Shown: positions 1-4,710 of the stretch, in pieces
How positions within the stretch are numbered: position 1 is the stretch's first letter
Layout of the letters: each line of letters begins with the position of its first letter
Source of the DNA: Chloroflexota bacterium
GTDB lineage: Bacteria; Chloroflexota; Anaerolineae; Fen-1058
DNA length: 5,001 nucleotides
Reading direction: 5' to 3'
Assembly: GCA_016219235.1 (NCBI GenBank)
Contig: JACRBO010000702.1
Location: 1 to 5,001 of the forward strand
Translations under genes and position numbers: made by a program
Notes under the pieces: generated by a model
The model's input: the letters and a program-made list of their open reading frames with translations, nothing else
Told to the model about the DNA's origin: nothing
The model's database searches: none

Positions 1-322
1 CGTCAATGGCCCGATCTTGCCGCCCGATCTCAAGAACATTCTGCTGATTCCGGTCGCCCCGCATCTCAGCATGGATCGGGCGATCGTGCTGGCGCGCGGG
101 TCGCGTGTGACGGTGGTCGCTTACACGGAACATCAGGCCGTGATCAGCGGCGACGGTGCGATCGAGGAGCCGGTGCTGGACGGCGATCGCATCGTGGTGG
201 AAGCCAGTCCGCATGTGGCGCGCTTTGTGCGCGTGCAAGAGCCTAACTACTTTTATCGCACACTGATGGCGCGCATGGGGCAGAATCCGGCCGCGCAGTG
301 GGCGGCGAATCCGAATCAATGA
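1..322 (+). CDS. nadK: NAD kinase, C-terminal part (5' end outside window)
   Basis: NAD kinase phosphorylates NAD to NADP in the cytoplasm using ATP or polyphosphate. The reading frame is open from base 2 and ends at TGA 320-322, giving about 106 residues. The order of landmarks fits the C-terminal beta-sandwich half of the family: an N-G-P-I segment (family form GGPI) at the window edge, then P-D-L, then the stretch IPVAPHLSMDRAIVL, corresponding to the conserved 'TPI-PHSL--RP-V' segment. A D-G-D-R-I-V-V-E-A-S strand and a closing NYFYRTLMARM motif follow. The N-terminal GGDGT and NE/D motifs would lie upstream and cannot be checked. The first residue of the usual GGP is Asn here, which may be normal for the lineage. 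The stop codon lies inside the first unit of the heptad array, so the final Asn-Gln codons may be repeat-derived. nadK next to recN is a common arrangement in bacteria, which supports the call. Confidence 0.9.
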   Translation, partial: VNGPILPPDLKNILLIPVAPHLSMDRAIVLARGSRVTVVAYTEHQAVISGDGAIEEPVLDGDRIVVEASPHVARFVRVQEPNYFYRTLMARMGQNPAAQWAANPNQ

Positions 323-442
323 ACAATGAACAATTAACAATGACAAATGAACAATGACGAATGAACAATGACGAATGAACAATGACGAATGGCGGATTAC
401 CAGTTACCAGTTACCGATTACCAATCACCAATCACCGATTGA
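317..442. repeat. Degenerate heptad (7-bp) tandem array, about 18 units
   Basis: From 317 the sequence can be cut into consecutive 7-mers with no break in register: CAATGAA, CAATGAA, CAATTAA, CAATGAC, AAATGAA, CAATGAC, GAATGAA, CAATGAC, GAATGAA, CAATGAC, GAATGGC, GGATTAC, CAGTTAC, CAGTTAC, CGATTAC, CAATCAC, CAATCAC, CGATTGA. Positions 350-391 form three perfect copies of the 14-mer AACAATGACGAATG, and 336-349 is a copy with one difference. The second half (from about 394) drifts to the C-N-N-T-[TC]-A-C type. The array fills nearly the whole gap between nadK and the B-box gene and includes the nadK stop. Similar heptameric STRR arrays are known from filamentous cyanobacteria. Their relation to this array is inference from appearance only. 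Confidence 0.93.
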
Positions 443-460
443 CTTTACCGAGCCTTACGA

Positions 461-985
461 ATGAGCGAGACGACTGAGACACACTATTGCCATTATCATC
501 CGAATATCCCGACGTCGCTGCGCTGCAACAAGTGCGGCAAGTACATTTGCATCAAAGACGCGCGCCGCACGCCGGTGGGCTATCGCTGCAAGGAGTGCGT
601 GCGCGGGCAGCAGGACGTTTTCTTTACCGCCACCCCGCTGGACTATGTGATCACCGCCGTGATTGCGCTGCCAATGGCCTTCATCGCCGCGCAGATCGTG
701 CCGCGTCTGGGCTTTATCACGATCTTCGCCGGGCCGATCGTCGGCATCGTCATCGCCGAGGTGGTGCGGCTGGCAACGCGCAAGCGGCGCGGCCGATACA
801 CATGGCTGGTGGCGCTGGCGTGCCTCGTCGCGGCAACGCTGTTGCCGCTGCTGCCGCTTGTCCAGTTGATATTGCTGGGCGGCGCGCTGGAGTTGGGCGG
901 CGGCAGTTTGTTGAGCCTGGGTTTTATTGTCATTTACCTGGTGCTGGCCGGCGGGACACTGGCCAGTCGCCTGCGCTTTGGATGA
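461..985 (+). CDS. B-box zinc-finger protein with four predicted membrane segments
   Basis: This 174-residue protein has a cytosolic-looking zinc-binding head and a membrane tail. Its function is unknown. Visible metal ligands are C10-x2-H13, C22-x2-C25, C30-x2-D33 and C43-x2-C46, spaced as in a B-box-type double zinc site. Hydrophobic segments follow at about residues 60-80, 85-104, 114-139 and 149-168, with a basic RKRRGR loop at 107-112. The start is fixed: an in-frame TGA at 440-442 lies upstream and ATG 461 is the first usable codon. Only a weak GAG (450-452) is available as a ribosome site, and the upstream leader is the heptad array. The stop is followed after 6 bp by recN in the same frame, so the two are probably cotranscribed and coupled. 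B-box heads on small membrane proteins, including some rhomboid-like ones, occur in Chloroflexota. No rhomboid catalytic GxSG is seen, so I do not call it a protease. Confidence 0.8.
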   Translation: MSETTETHYCHYHPNIPTSLRCNKCGKYICIKDARRTPVGYRCKECVRGQQDVFFTATPLDYVITAVIALPMAFIAAQIVPRLGFITIFAGPIVGIVIAEVVRLATRKRRGRYTWLVALACLVAATLLPLLPLVQLILLGGALELGGGSLLSLGFIVIYLVLAGGTLASRLRFG

Positions 986-991
986 TACCGT

Positions 992-2719
992 ATGCTGCTT
1001 GAACTGACCATCACGGACTTTGCCATTATCGATCGGCTGCACCTGAATCTGGCGACCGGCTTCAATGTGTTGACGGGCGAGACGGGCGCGGGCAAATCGA
1101 TCATCATCGACGCGGTGAGCTTGCTGCTGGGCGCAAGGCCGGAAGCGACCAGCGTGCGAGCCGGGTGTGAGCGGGCGTTGATCGAAGGTGTCTTTAATCT
1201 GCCCACTTCGCCAGAACTGCGCGATTTGCTCGAAGCCAACGAGCTTACGAACGATGAAGAAGCCGATCGGTTGTGGTTGGCCCGCGAGATCCGATCGGGC
1301 GGCCGATCGACCGCGCGCGTCAACGGGCGGGCTGTGCCGGCGAGTCTGCTGCGCGAACTGGGCGAACAGTTGATCGACATTCACGGCCAGAGCGAGCACC
1401 TGTCGCTGCTGCGACCGAAAGAGCACGTCAACCTGCTCGATCGCTACGCGGGCACGTGGGAGTTGCGCGAGCAGATGGCGCGACTGGTAGGACAGTGGCG
1501 CGCGGTGCACAAAGAATTGGGCGAACTGTTGAAGAGCGAAGCCGAATTGGCTCGCCGCGCCGACATGCTGAAATTCCAGATCGACGAGATTCGCGCTGCC
1601 CGGCTTAAGCCGGGTGAAGACGACGAATTGCTGCTGGAGCAGAAGCGGCTGGCGAATGCGGAAGCGTTAGCCCAATTCGCCGATGAAGCCTATGCAGCTT
1701 TATATGAAGGCGACGGCGAAACGCCTGCGGCGCTGGATGCCTTGGCGCGAGCGCATAAGGCGCTGTCCGGCCTCGCCAAGATCGATCCGAAGTTTGCGGA
1801 GCATGTCAGTACGCTGACCAGCGTCGTGGCGCAGGTGGATGATCTGGCGCGCGAAGCGAAGCGCTATCGGGAAGCGATTCAGTATTCACCCAAGCGGCTG
1901 AATGCGGTGGAAGAGCGGCTCGATCTGATCAAGCGGCTCAAGCGTAAGTACGGCGCGACCATTGGCGAGGTGCAAGCGTTTGGCGAACGGGCCGCGAAAG
2001 AACTGGACGGCCTGGAGCACGCCAGCGAACGCATCGACATTTTACGTCACGATGGCGACCGGCTGCTGCACGAGATCGGTCGGGCGGGTACGGACCTATC
2101 GGCGGCGCGGCAGGCCGCGGGCGAGCGCTTATCGCAAGCGATTGAAGTTGAGCTCAACGATTTGCGTATGGCCGGCGCGCGTTTTGGCGTCGAACTCAAG
2201 CGCGAGCCTGATCAGAACGGCGCGTTCGTGGGTGCGGATCGTGTGGCCTTCGACGGCACCGGGATCGATCGCGTGGAGTTCCTCATCGCGCCGAACCTGG
2301 GCGAAGGGCTGAAGCCCCTGGTCAAGATTGCGTCGGGCGGCGAGACGGCGCGCTTGATGCTGGCGCTGAAGACGGTACTGTCACGGGCGGATCAAACGCC
2401 GACGTTGATTTTCGATGAGATCGATCAGGGCATCGGCGGGCGGGTCGGCAGCACAGTGGGCCAAAAACTGTGGGGTCTGAGCCAGCACCATCAAGTGTTG
2501 TGCGTGACGCACCTGCCGCAACTGGCGGGCTTTGGCGATGCGCATTTCAAGGTCGATAAGGCCATCGACGGCGAACGCACGTTGACGCATGTTGAGGCGC
2601 TGGATTATCGAACGCGAGTTCAAGAGTTGGCCCAGATGCTGGGCGCGAGCGGCGATGGCGCGATCAAGAGCGCCAAGGAAATTTTGGCCGGGGTGGCCGA
2701 GTTGAAGAAGGCGGCATGA
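992..2719 (+). CDS. recN: DNA repair protein RecN (SMC-like ATPase)
   Basis: RecN is an SMC-family ATPase that binds broken DNA ends and promotes RecA-dependent double-strand break repair. At 575 residues it is slightly longer than the usual 550-560. The N-terminal ATPase lobe carries Walker A GETGAGKS (29-36) and the Q-loop DIHGQSEH (Gln133). A charged, heptad-rich arm spans roughly residues 155-380. The C-terminal lobe carries the ABC signature ASGGETARLMLALK (SGGE at 448-451), Walker B LIFDEID (D475, E476), the D-loop DQGIGGRVG and the H-loop VTHLPQLA (His507). All catalytic elements are present, so it should be functional. The signature reads GGETAR where many RecN proteins read GGELSR. 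The start at ATG 992 follows a weak GGATGA (980-985) that overlaps the previous stop codon, suggesting translational coupling. No LexA-type operator is evident. recN next to nadK is a recurrent arrangement. Confidence 0.97.
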   Translation: MLLELTITDFAIIDRLHLNLATGFNVLTGETGAGKSIIIDAVSLLLGARPEATSVRAGCERALIEGVFNLPTSPELRDLLEANELTNDEEADRLWLAREIRSGGRSTARVNGRAVPASLLRELGEQLIDIHGQSEHLSLLRPKEHVNLLDRYAGTWELREQMARLVGQWRAVHKELGELLKSEAELARRADMLKFQIDEIRAARLKPGEDDELLLEQKRLANAEALAQFADEAYAALYEGDGETPAALDALARAHKALSGLAKIDPKFAEHVSTLTSVVAQVDDLAREAKRYREAIQYSPKRLNAVEERLDLIKRLKRKYGATIGEVQAFGERAAKELDGLEHASERIDILRHDGDRLLHEIGRAGTDLSAARQAAGERLSQAIEVELNDLRMAGARFGVELKREPDQNGAFVGADRVAFDGTGIDRVEFLIAPNLGEGLKPLVKIASGGETARLMLALKTVLSRADQTPTLIFDEIDQGIGGRVGSTVGQKLWGLSQHHQVLCVTHLPQLAGFGDAHFKVDKAIDGERTLTHVEALDYRTRVQELAQMLGASGDGAIKSAKEILAGVAELKKAA

Positions 2720-3141
2720 TGCACATTGTCGAGATGCGCGTACCGGGCGCGCAAGAAATGGTGTTGTTTCAACTGCGCGGGTTGTTGAACGCCGAGACGT
2801 TTGAGCAACTGGAGCGCAGCGCGCAGCGCTGGATCGATCAAGGCGCCAGCCATCTGGTGCTGGATATGGCCGAAGTCACCTACATGAGCAGCGCGGGCAT
2901 CCGGGCGCTGAATCACATTTTTCACGCCATGCGCACAGACGCGCCCGAAGACAGCGATCGCGCCATTCGCGACGGGATGAGGTGCGGCACATATCGATCG
3001 CCACATTTGAAGTTGGCACGCCCGCAGCCGCGCGTGCGACAGGTGCTATCGTTGGCCGGGGTGAATCAGTTTCTGGAAATTCACGAGGACGTCCAAACGG
3101 CGATTACATCGTTTCATGAGAACAACGCGAGGCTCGTGTAG
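2716..3141 (+). CDS. STAS-domain protein, probable anti-sigma-factor antagonist
   Basis: This 141-residue single-domain protein resembles SpoIIAA/RsbV-type antagonists, which bind anti-sigma kinases and are switched off by serine phosphorylation. The core motif LVLDMAEVTYMSSAGIRAL (47-65) matches the family pattern 'V-F-D-S-S-G-L'. Ser59 aligns with the phosphorylated serine of SpoIIAA, and Ser replaces the preceding Asp. Between the alpha helix after the motif and the last strands lies an insert of about 22 residues rich in D/R/G (about 73-94, including GMRCGTYRSPH), before the usual V-L-x-L-x-G-x-x-x-F-L-E-I ending. The gene overlaps recN by ATGA. ATG 2719 is an alternative start and is better spaced from the AAGAAGG at 2705-2711. 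No cognate RsbW-like kinase or phosphatase is in the window, so its partner is unknown. The stop codon lies in the loop of the following terminator. Confidence 0.85.
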   Translation: MMHIVEMRVPGAQEMVLFQLRGLLNAETFEQLERSAQRWIDQGASHLVLDMAEVTYMSSAGIRALNHIFHAMRTDAPEDSDRAIRDGMRCGTYRSPHLKLARPQPRVRQVLSLAGVNQFLEIHEDVQTAITSFHENNARLV

Positions 3142-3159
3142 CGGGCCTCGTTCTATTTT
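3127..3159 (+). terminator. Intrinsic terminator after the recN-STAS cluster
   Basis: The arms 3127-3136 (GCGAGGCTCG) and 3142-3151 (CGGGCCTCGT) form a 10-bp stem, with G-U pairs at 3127/3151 and 3134/3144, and a 5-nt loop TGTAG. A T-rich tail, TTCTATTTT, follows at 3151-3159. The TAG stop of the STAS gene (3139-3141) is in the loop, so gene end and terminator overlap. The tail is interrupted, so efficiency could be moderate. Confidence 0.8.
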
Positions 3160-3165
3160 CAGCAG

Positions 3166-3174
3166 TGCTATAAT
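3166..3174 (+). promoter_or_regulatory. Extended -10 promoter for the radical SAM gene
   Basis: TGCTATAAT is a consensus -10 hexamer (TATAAT, 3169-3174) preceded by the TGn extension. I see no convincing TTGACA-like element 16-18 bp upstream, where the terminator stem lies, which is acceptable for an extended -10 site. Transcription would begin near 3181, giving a leader of only about 10 nt. The same 10-mer GTGCTATAAT recurs at 4631-4640. Confidence 0.75.
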
Positions 3175-3180
3175 TGAAGC

Positions 3181-3185
3181 GGAGG
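3181..3185 (+). promoter_or_regulatory. Shine-Dalgarno GGAGG that fixes the radical SAM start
   Basis: GGAGG lies 6 nt before ATG 3192. An in-frame TTG at 3174 would give six more residues, but it overlaps the -10 box and lies upstream of the expected transcription start. ATG 3192 is therefore the start chosen. Confidence 0.8.
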
Positions 3186-3191
3186 CGCAGC

Positions 3192-4253
3192 ATGGCTCCG
3201 CAAGCCATCACGTTGGGCGAGACGCTCAATCAATTGACAGTGCCCGGCACGTTGTACGAACGACTGCCGGATAAGGCTGTGCGGTGCGTGGCGTGCGGAC
3301 ATCGCTGCCTCATCAAGGACGGGCGCGAGGGCGTTTGCCACGTTCGCTTCAATCGGGATGGTGTGTTGTACGTGCCGCACGGCTATGTCGGCGCGCTGCA
3401 AGTCGATCCGACTGAGAAGAAACCGTTCTTTCACATCTTGCCCGGCTCCAACACGCTGACGTTTGGGATGTTGGGTTGTGATCTGCATTGCGGTTACTGC
3501 CAGAACTGGTTGACTTCGCAAACGCTACGCGACGATCAGGCGGGTGTCGCGCCGCAGTTGGTCACACCGGCCGAGATGGTATCGATCGGGCGGCGATATG
3601 GCGCACAGTTGTTTGGCTCGTCGTACAACGAGCCGCTGATCACCAGCGAGTGGGCCGTTGAGGTGTTTAAGGCGGCCACGCAAGCGGGCTTCCGCTGTGT
3701 GTACATCAGCAATGGCAACGTCACGTCGGAAGTGCTGGACTATATTCAGCCGTCCCTTGTGGGCTACAAGATCGATCTGAAGTCGATGCGGGATAAGCCT
3801 TATCGGCAGTTGGGCACGGTGTTAAAGAACGTGCTCGACGGCATCCAGCAAGTTCATGCGCGCGGCCTGTGGACCGAGATTGTGACGCTGATCGTGCCGG
3901 GCTTCAACGATAGCAATGAAGAGTTGTGGGACGCGGCGCGCTTCATTGCGTCGGTCTCGCCCGACATCCCGTGGCACGTCACGGCTTTCCATCCCGATTA
4001 CAAAATGCTGGAACCTGAGCCGACCACCGCGGAGATGCTGCTGCGCGCGGCTGAGATTGGGCAGGAAGCGGGCCTGCACTTCGTCTATGCGGGCAATTTG
4101 CCCGGCCAGACTCGTTCATATGAGAACACCTATTGCCCGCAGTGCAACGAACTCCTGATCGCGCGGCGGGGCTATCGGATTTTGCAGAATAAACTATCGG
4201 GGCGCGGCGCCTGCCCGCACTGCGGCACGGTCATCCCCGGAATCTGGAAGTGA
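3192..4253 (+). CDS. amrS: AmmeMemoRadiSam-system radical SAM enzyme (PflA-like)
   Basis: This 353-residue radical SAM protein belongs to the group named for genomic association with Memo- and AMMECR1-family proteins. Its substrate cannot be told from sequence. The [4Fe-4S] cluster motif is C96-x3-C100-x2-C103 in MLGCDLHCGYCQNW. Family landmarks follow: SYNEP (Y145-P148), YISNGN (171-176), GYKIDLKSM (191-199) and the P-G-x-N-D segment in TLIVPGFNDS. An N-terminal cysteine set (C32, C35, C39, C49) and a C-terminal one (C315-x2-C318, C341-x2-C344) resemble metal-binding sites seen in this subgroup. The ending, RRGYRILQN then CPHCGTVIPGIW, is typical of it. The gene has its own extended -10 promoter and GGAGG site and is followed after 6 bp by a small gene. 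Neither Memo nor AMMECR1 is encoded in the window. PflA-type activase is the main alternative, but the cysteine-rich tail argues for this subgroup. Confidence 0.9.
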   Translation: MAPQAITLGETLNQLTVPGTLYERLPDKAVRCVACGHRCLIKDGREGVCHVRFNRDGVLYVPHGYVGALQVDPTEKKPFFHILPGSNTLTFGMLGCDLHCGYCQNWLTSQTLRDDQAGVAPQLVTPAEMVSIGRRYGAQLFGSSYNEPLITSEWAVEVFKAATQAGFRCVYISNGNVTSEVLDYIQPSLVGYKIDLKSMRDKPYRQLGTVLKNVLDGIQQVHARGLWTEIVTLIVPGFNDSNEELWDAARFIASVSPDIPWHVTAFHPDYKMLEPEPTTAEMLLRAAEIGQEAGLHFVYAGNLPGQTRSYENTYCPQCNELLIARRGYRILQNKLSGRGACPHCGTVIPGIWK

Positions 4254-4259
4254 TCACTC

Positions 4260-4571
4260 ATGGCTGAAACCCGCGTCAAAATGTTGATCTCGTACGATGT
4301 GGTGCCTGAACTTCAGCAGGCGTATTACGAATTTGTGCTGGGGGAGATGATCCCGGCGGCACAGTCGATGGGGCTGGTCTTGAACGAAGCCTGGCACACC
4401 GCGTACGGCCATTATCCCATTCGATTGAACGGGTTTGTGGCCAAAGATCGCCCCACACTCGATCGAATTCTGGCGAGCGCCGAATGGCGGCAGTTGGAGG
4501 ATAAGCTCAAGCGCTTCGTCACCGACTTCGCGCGCAAGATTGTGCCCTATCGCGAGGGGTTTCAGTTGTAA
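4260..4571 (+). CDS. Small conserved-looking protein, possible dimeric alpha/beta-barrel fold
   Basis: I do not recognise this 103-residue protein with certainty. It has no signal peptide, membrane segment or cysteine. The pattern reads as strand (RVKMLISYDV, 5-14), helix (about 17-37), strand around NEAWHTAYG, strand around RLNGFVAKD, then a long amphipathic helix (65-93) and a short tail. That order is compatible with a ferredoxin-like dimeric alpha/beta barrel of the NIPSNAP/Dabb kind. W45, H46 and Y49 might line a pocket, but this is inference. ATG 4260 lies 6 bp after the radical SAM stop, with GGAAG at 4246-4250 as a plausible ribosome site, so the two genes are probably cotranscribed. 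Composition matches the neighbours, which supports a real gene. Confidence 0.75.
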   Translation: MAETRVKMLISYDVVPELQQAYYEFVLGEMIPAAQSMGLVLNEAWHTAYGHYPIRLNGFVAKDRPTLDRILASAEWRQLEDKLKRFVTDFARKIVPYREGFQL

Positions 4572-4584
4572 GATGTGCAGCCAC

Positions 4585-4621
4585 GGCCGGGCGTATGTGA
4601 CCTTATTCAGCACGCTCGGCC
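4585..4621 (+). terminator. Possible weak intrinsic terminator after the radical SAM operon
   Basis: The arms 4585-4594 (GGCCGGGCGT) and 4612-4621 (ACGCTCGGCC) give a 10-bp stem with one G-U pair and a 17-nt loop. The tail is TAAAATTTT rather than a clean T-run, so termination would be inefficient. The strong hairpin at 4650-4690 could serve as a backup. Confidence 0.45.
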
Positions 4622-4631
4622 TAAAATTTTG

Positions 4632-4640
4632 TGCTATAAT
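4632..4640 (+). promoter_or_regulatory. Extended -10 promoter upstream of the nucleotidyltransferase
   Basis: TGCTATAAT contains the consensus TATAAT at 4635-4640 with a TGn extension. It shares GTGCTATAAT with the promoter at 3165-3174. No good -35 box is seen. The expected transcription start, about 4646-4649, is immediately before the long leader hairpin. Confidence 0.75.
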
Positions 4641-4649
4641 CCGCGCCGT

Positions 4650-4695
4650 ATGATCTTTGGCGTCAACTCTGGTTGGCGCACAAAGATTATTTTTT
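4650..4695 (+). terminator. Strong hairpin with U-tract in the 5' leader (attenuator candidate)
   Basis: Outer arms 4650-4659 and 4681-4690 pair over 10 bp with one G-U. Inner arms 4660-4667 (GCGTCAAC) and 4672-4679 (GTTGGCGC) pair over 8 bp with one G-U. The only interruption is a bulged A at 4680, and the loop is TCTG. The run 4690-4695 is TTTTTT. This is the form of an intrinsic terminator, but it lies between a promoter and its gene. It may attenuate the downstream gene, stop read-through from upstream, or both. No antiterminator fold was found by eye. Confidence 0.8.
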
Positions 4696-4703
4696 GAGAG
4701 TGA
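4696..4703 (+). promoter_or_regulatory. Ribosome site of the nucleotidyltransferase gene
   Basis: GAGAGTGA lies 7 nt before ATG 4711 and partly matches the anti-Shine-Dalgarno complement GGAGGTGA. It directly follows the U-tract of the leader hairpin. Confidence 0.5.
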
Positions 4704-4710
4704 CCCGATC

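Noticed and set aside
317..442. CRISPR array.
   Set aside because: The units are 7 bp with no spacers, no repeat of CRISPR length is present, and no cas gene is seen.
439..444. TTGACT as a -35 element for the B-box gene.
   Set aside because: No -10-like hexamer lies 16-18 bp downstream, and that position would fall inside the coding region. The match arises from the edge of the heptad array.
487..1002. Open frame of 171 codons on the + strand overlapping the B-box gene in another phase.
   Set aside because: It is Arg/Ala/His-rich low-information protein, whereas the alternative frame has ordered zinc ligands and membrane segments.
455..1510. Long open frame of 351 codons on the - strand opposite the B-box gene and recN.
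   Set aside because: The product is rich in Q, R, H and A with no recognisable domain. It is antisense to two well-supported genes and is typical of shadow frames in GC-rich DNA.
3174..3191. Upstream TTG start for the radical SAM gene.
   Set aside because: The codon overlaps the -10 box and precedes the expected transcription start. GGAGG is correctly spaced for ATG 3192.
4585..4710. Known riboswitch in the nucleotidyltransferase leader.
   Set aside because: The transcribed leader is only about 65 nt and consists almost entirely of one hairpin, which leaves no room for a recognisable aptamer.
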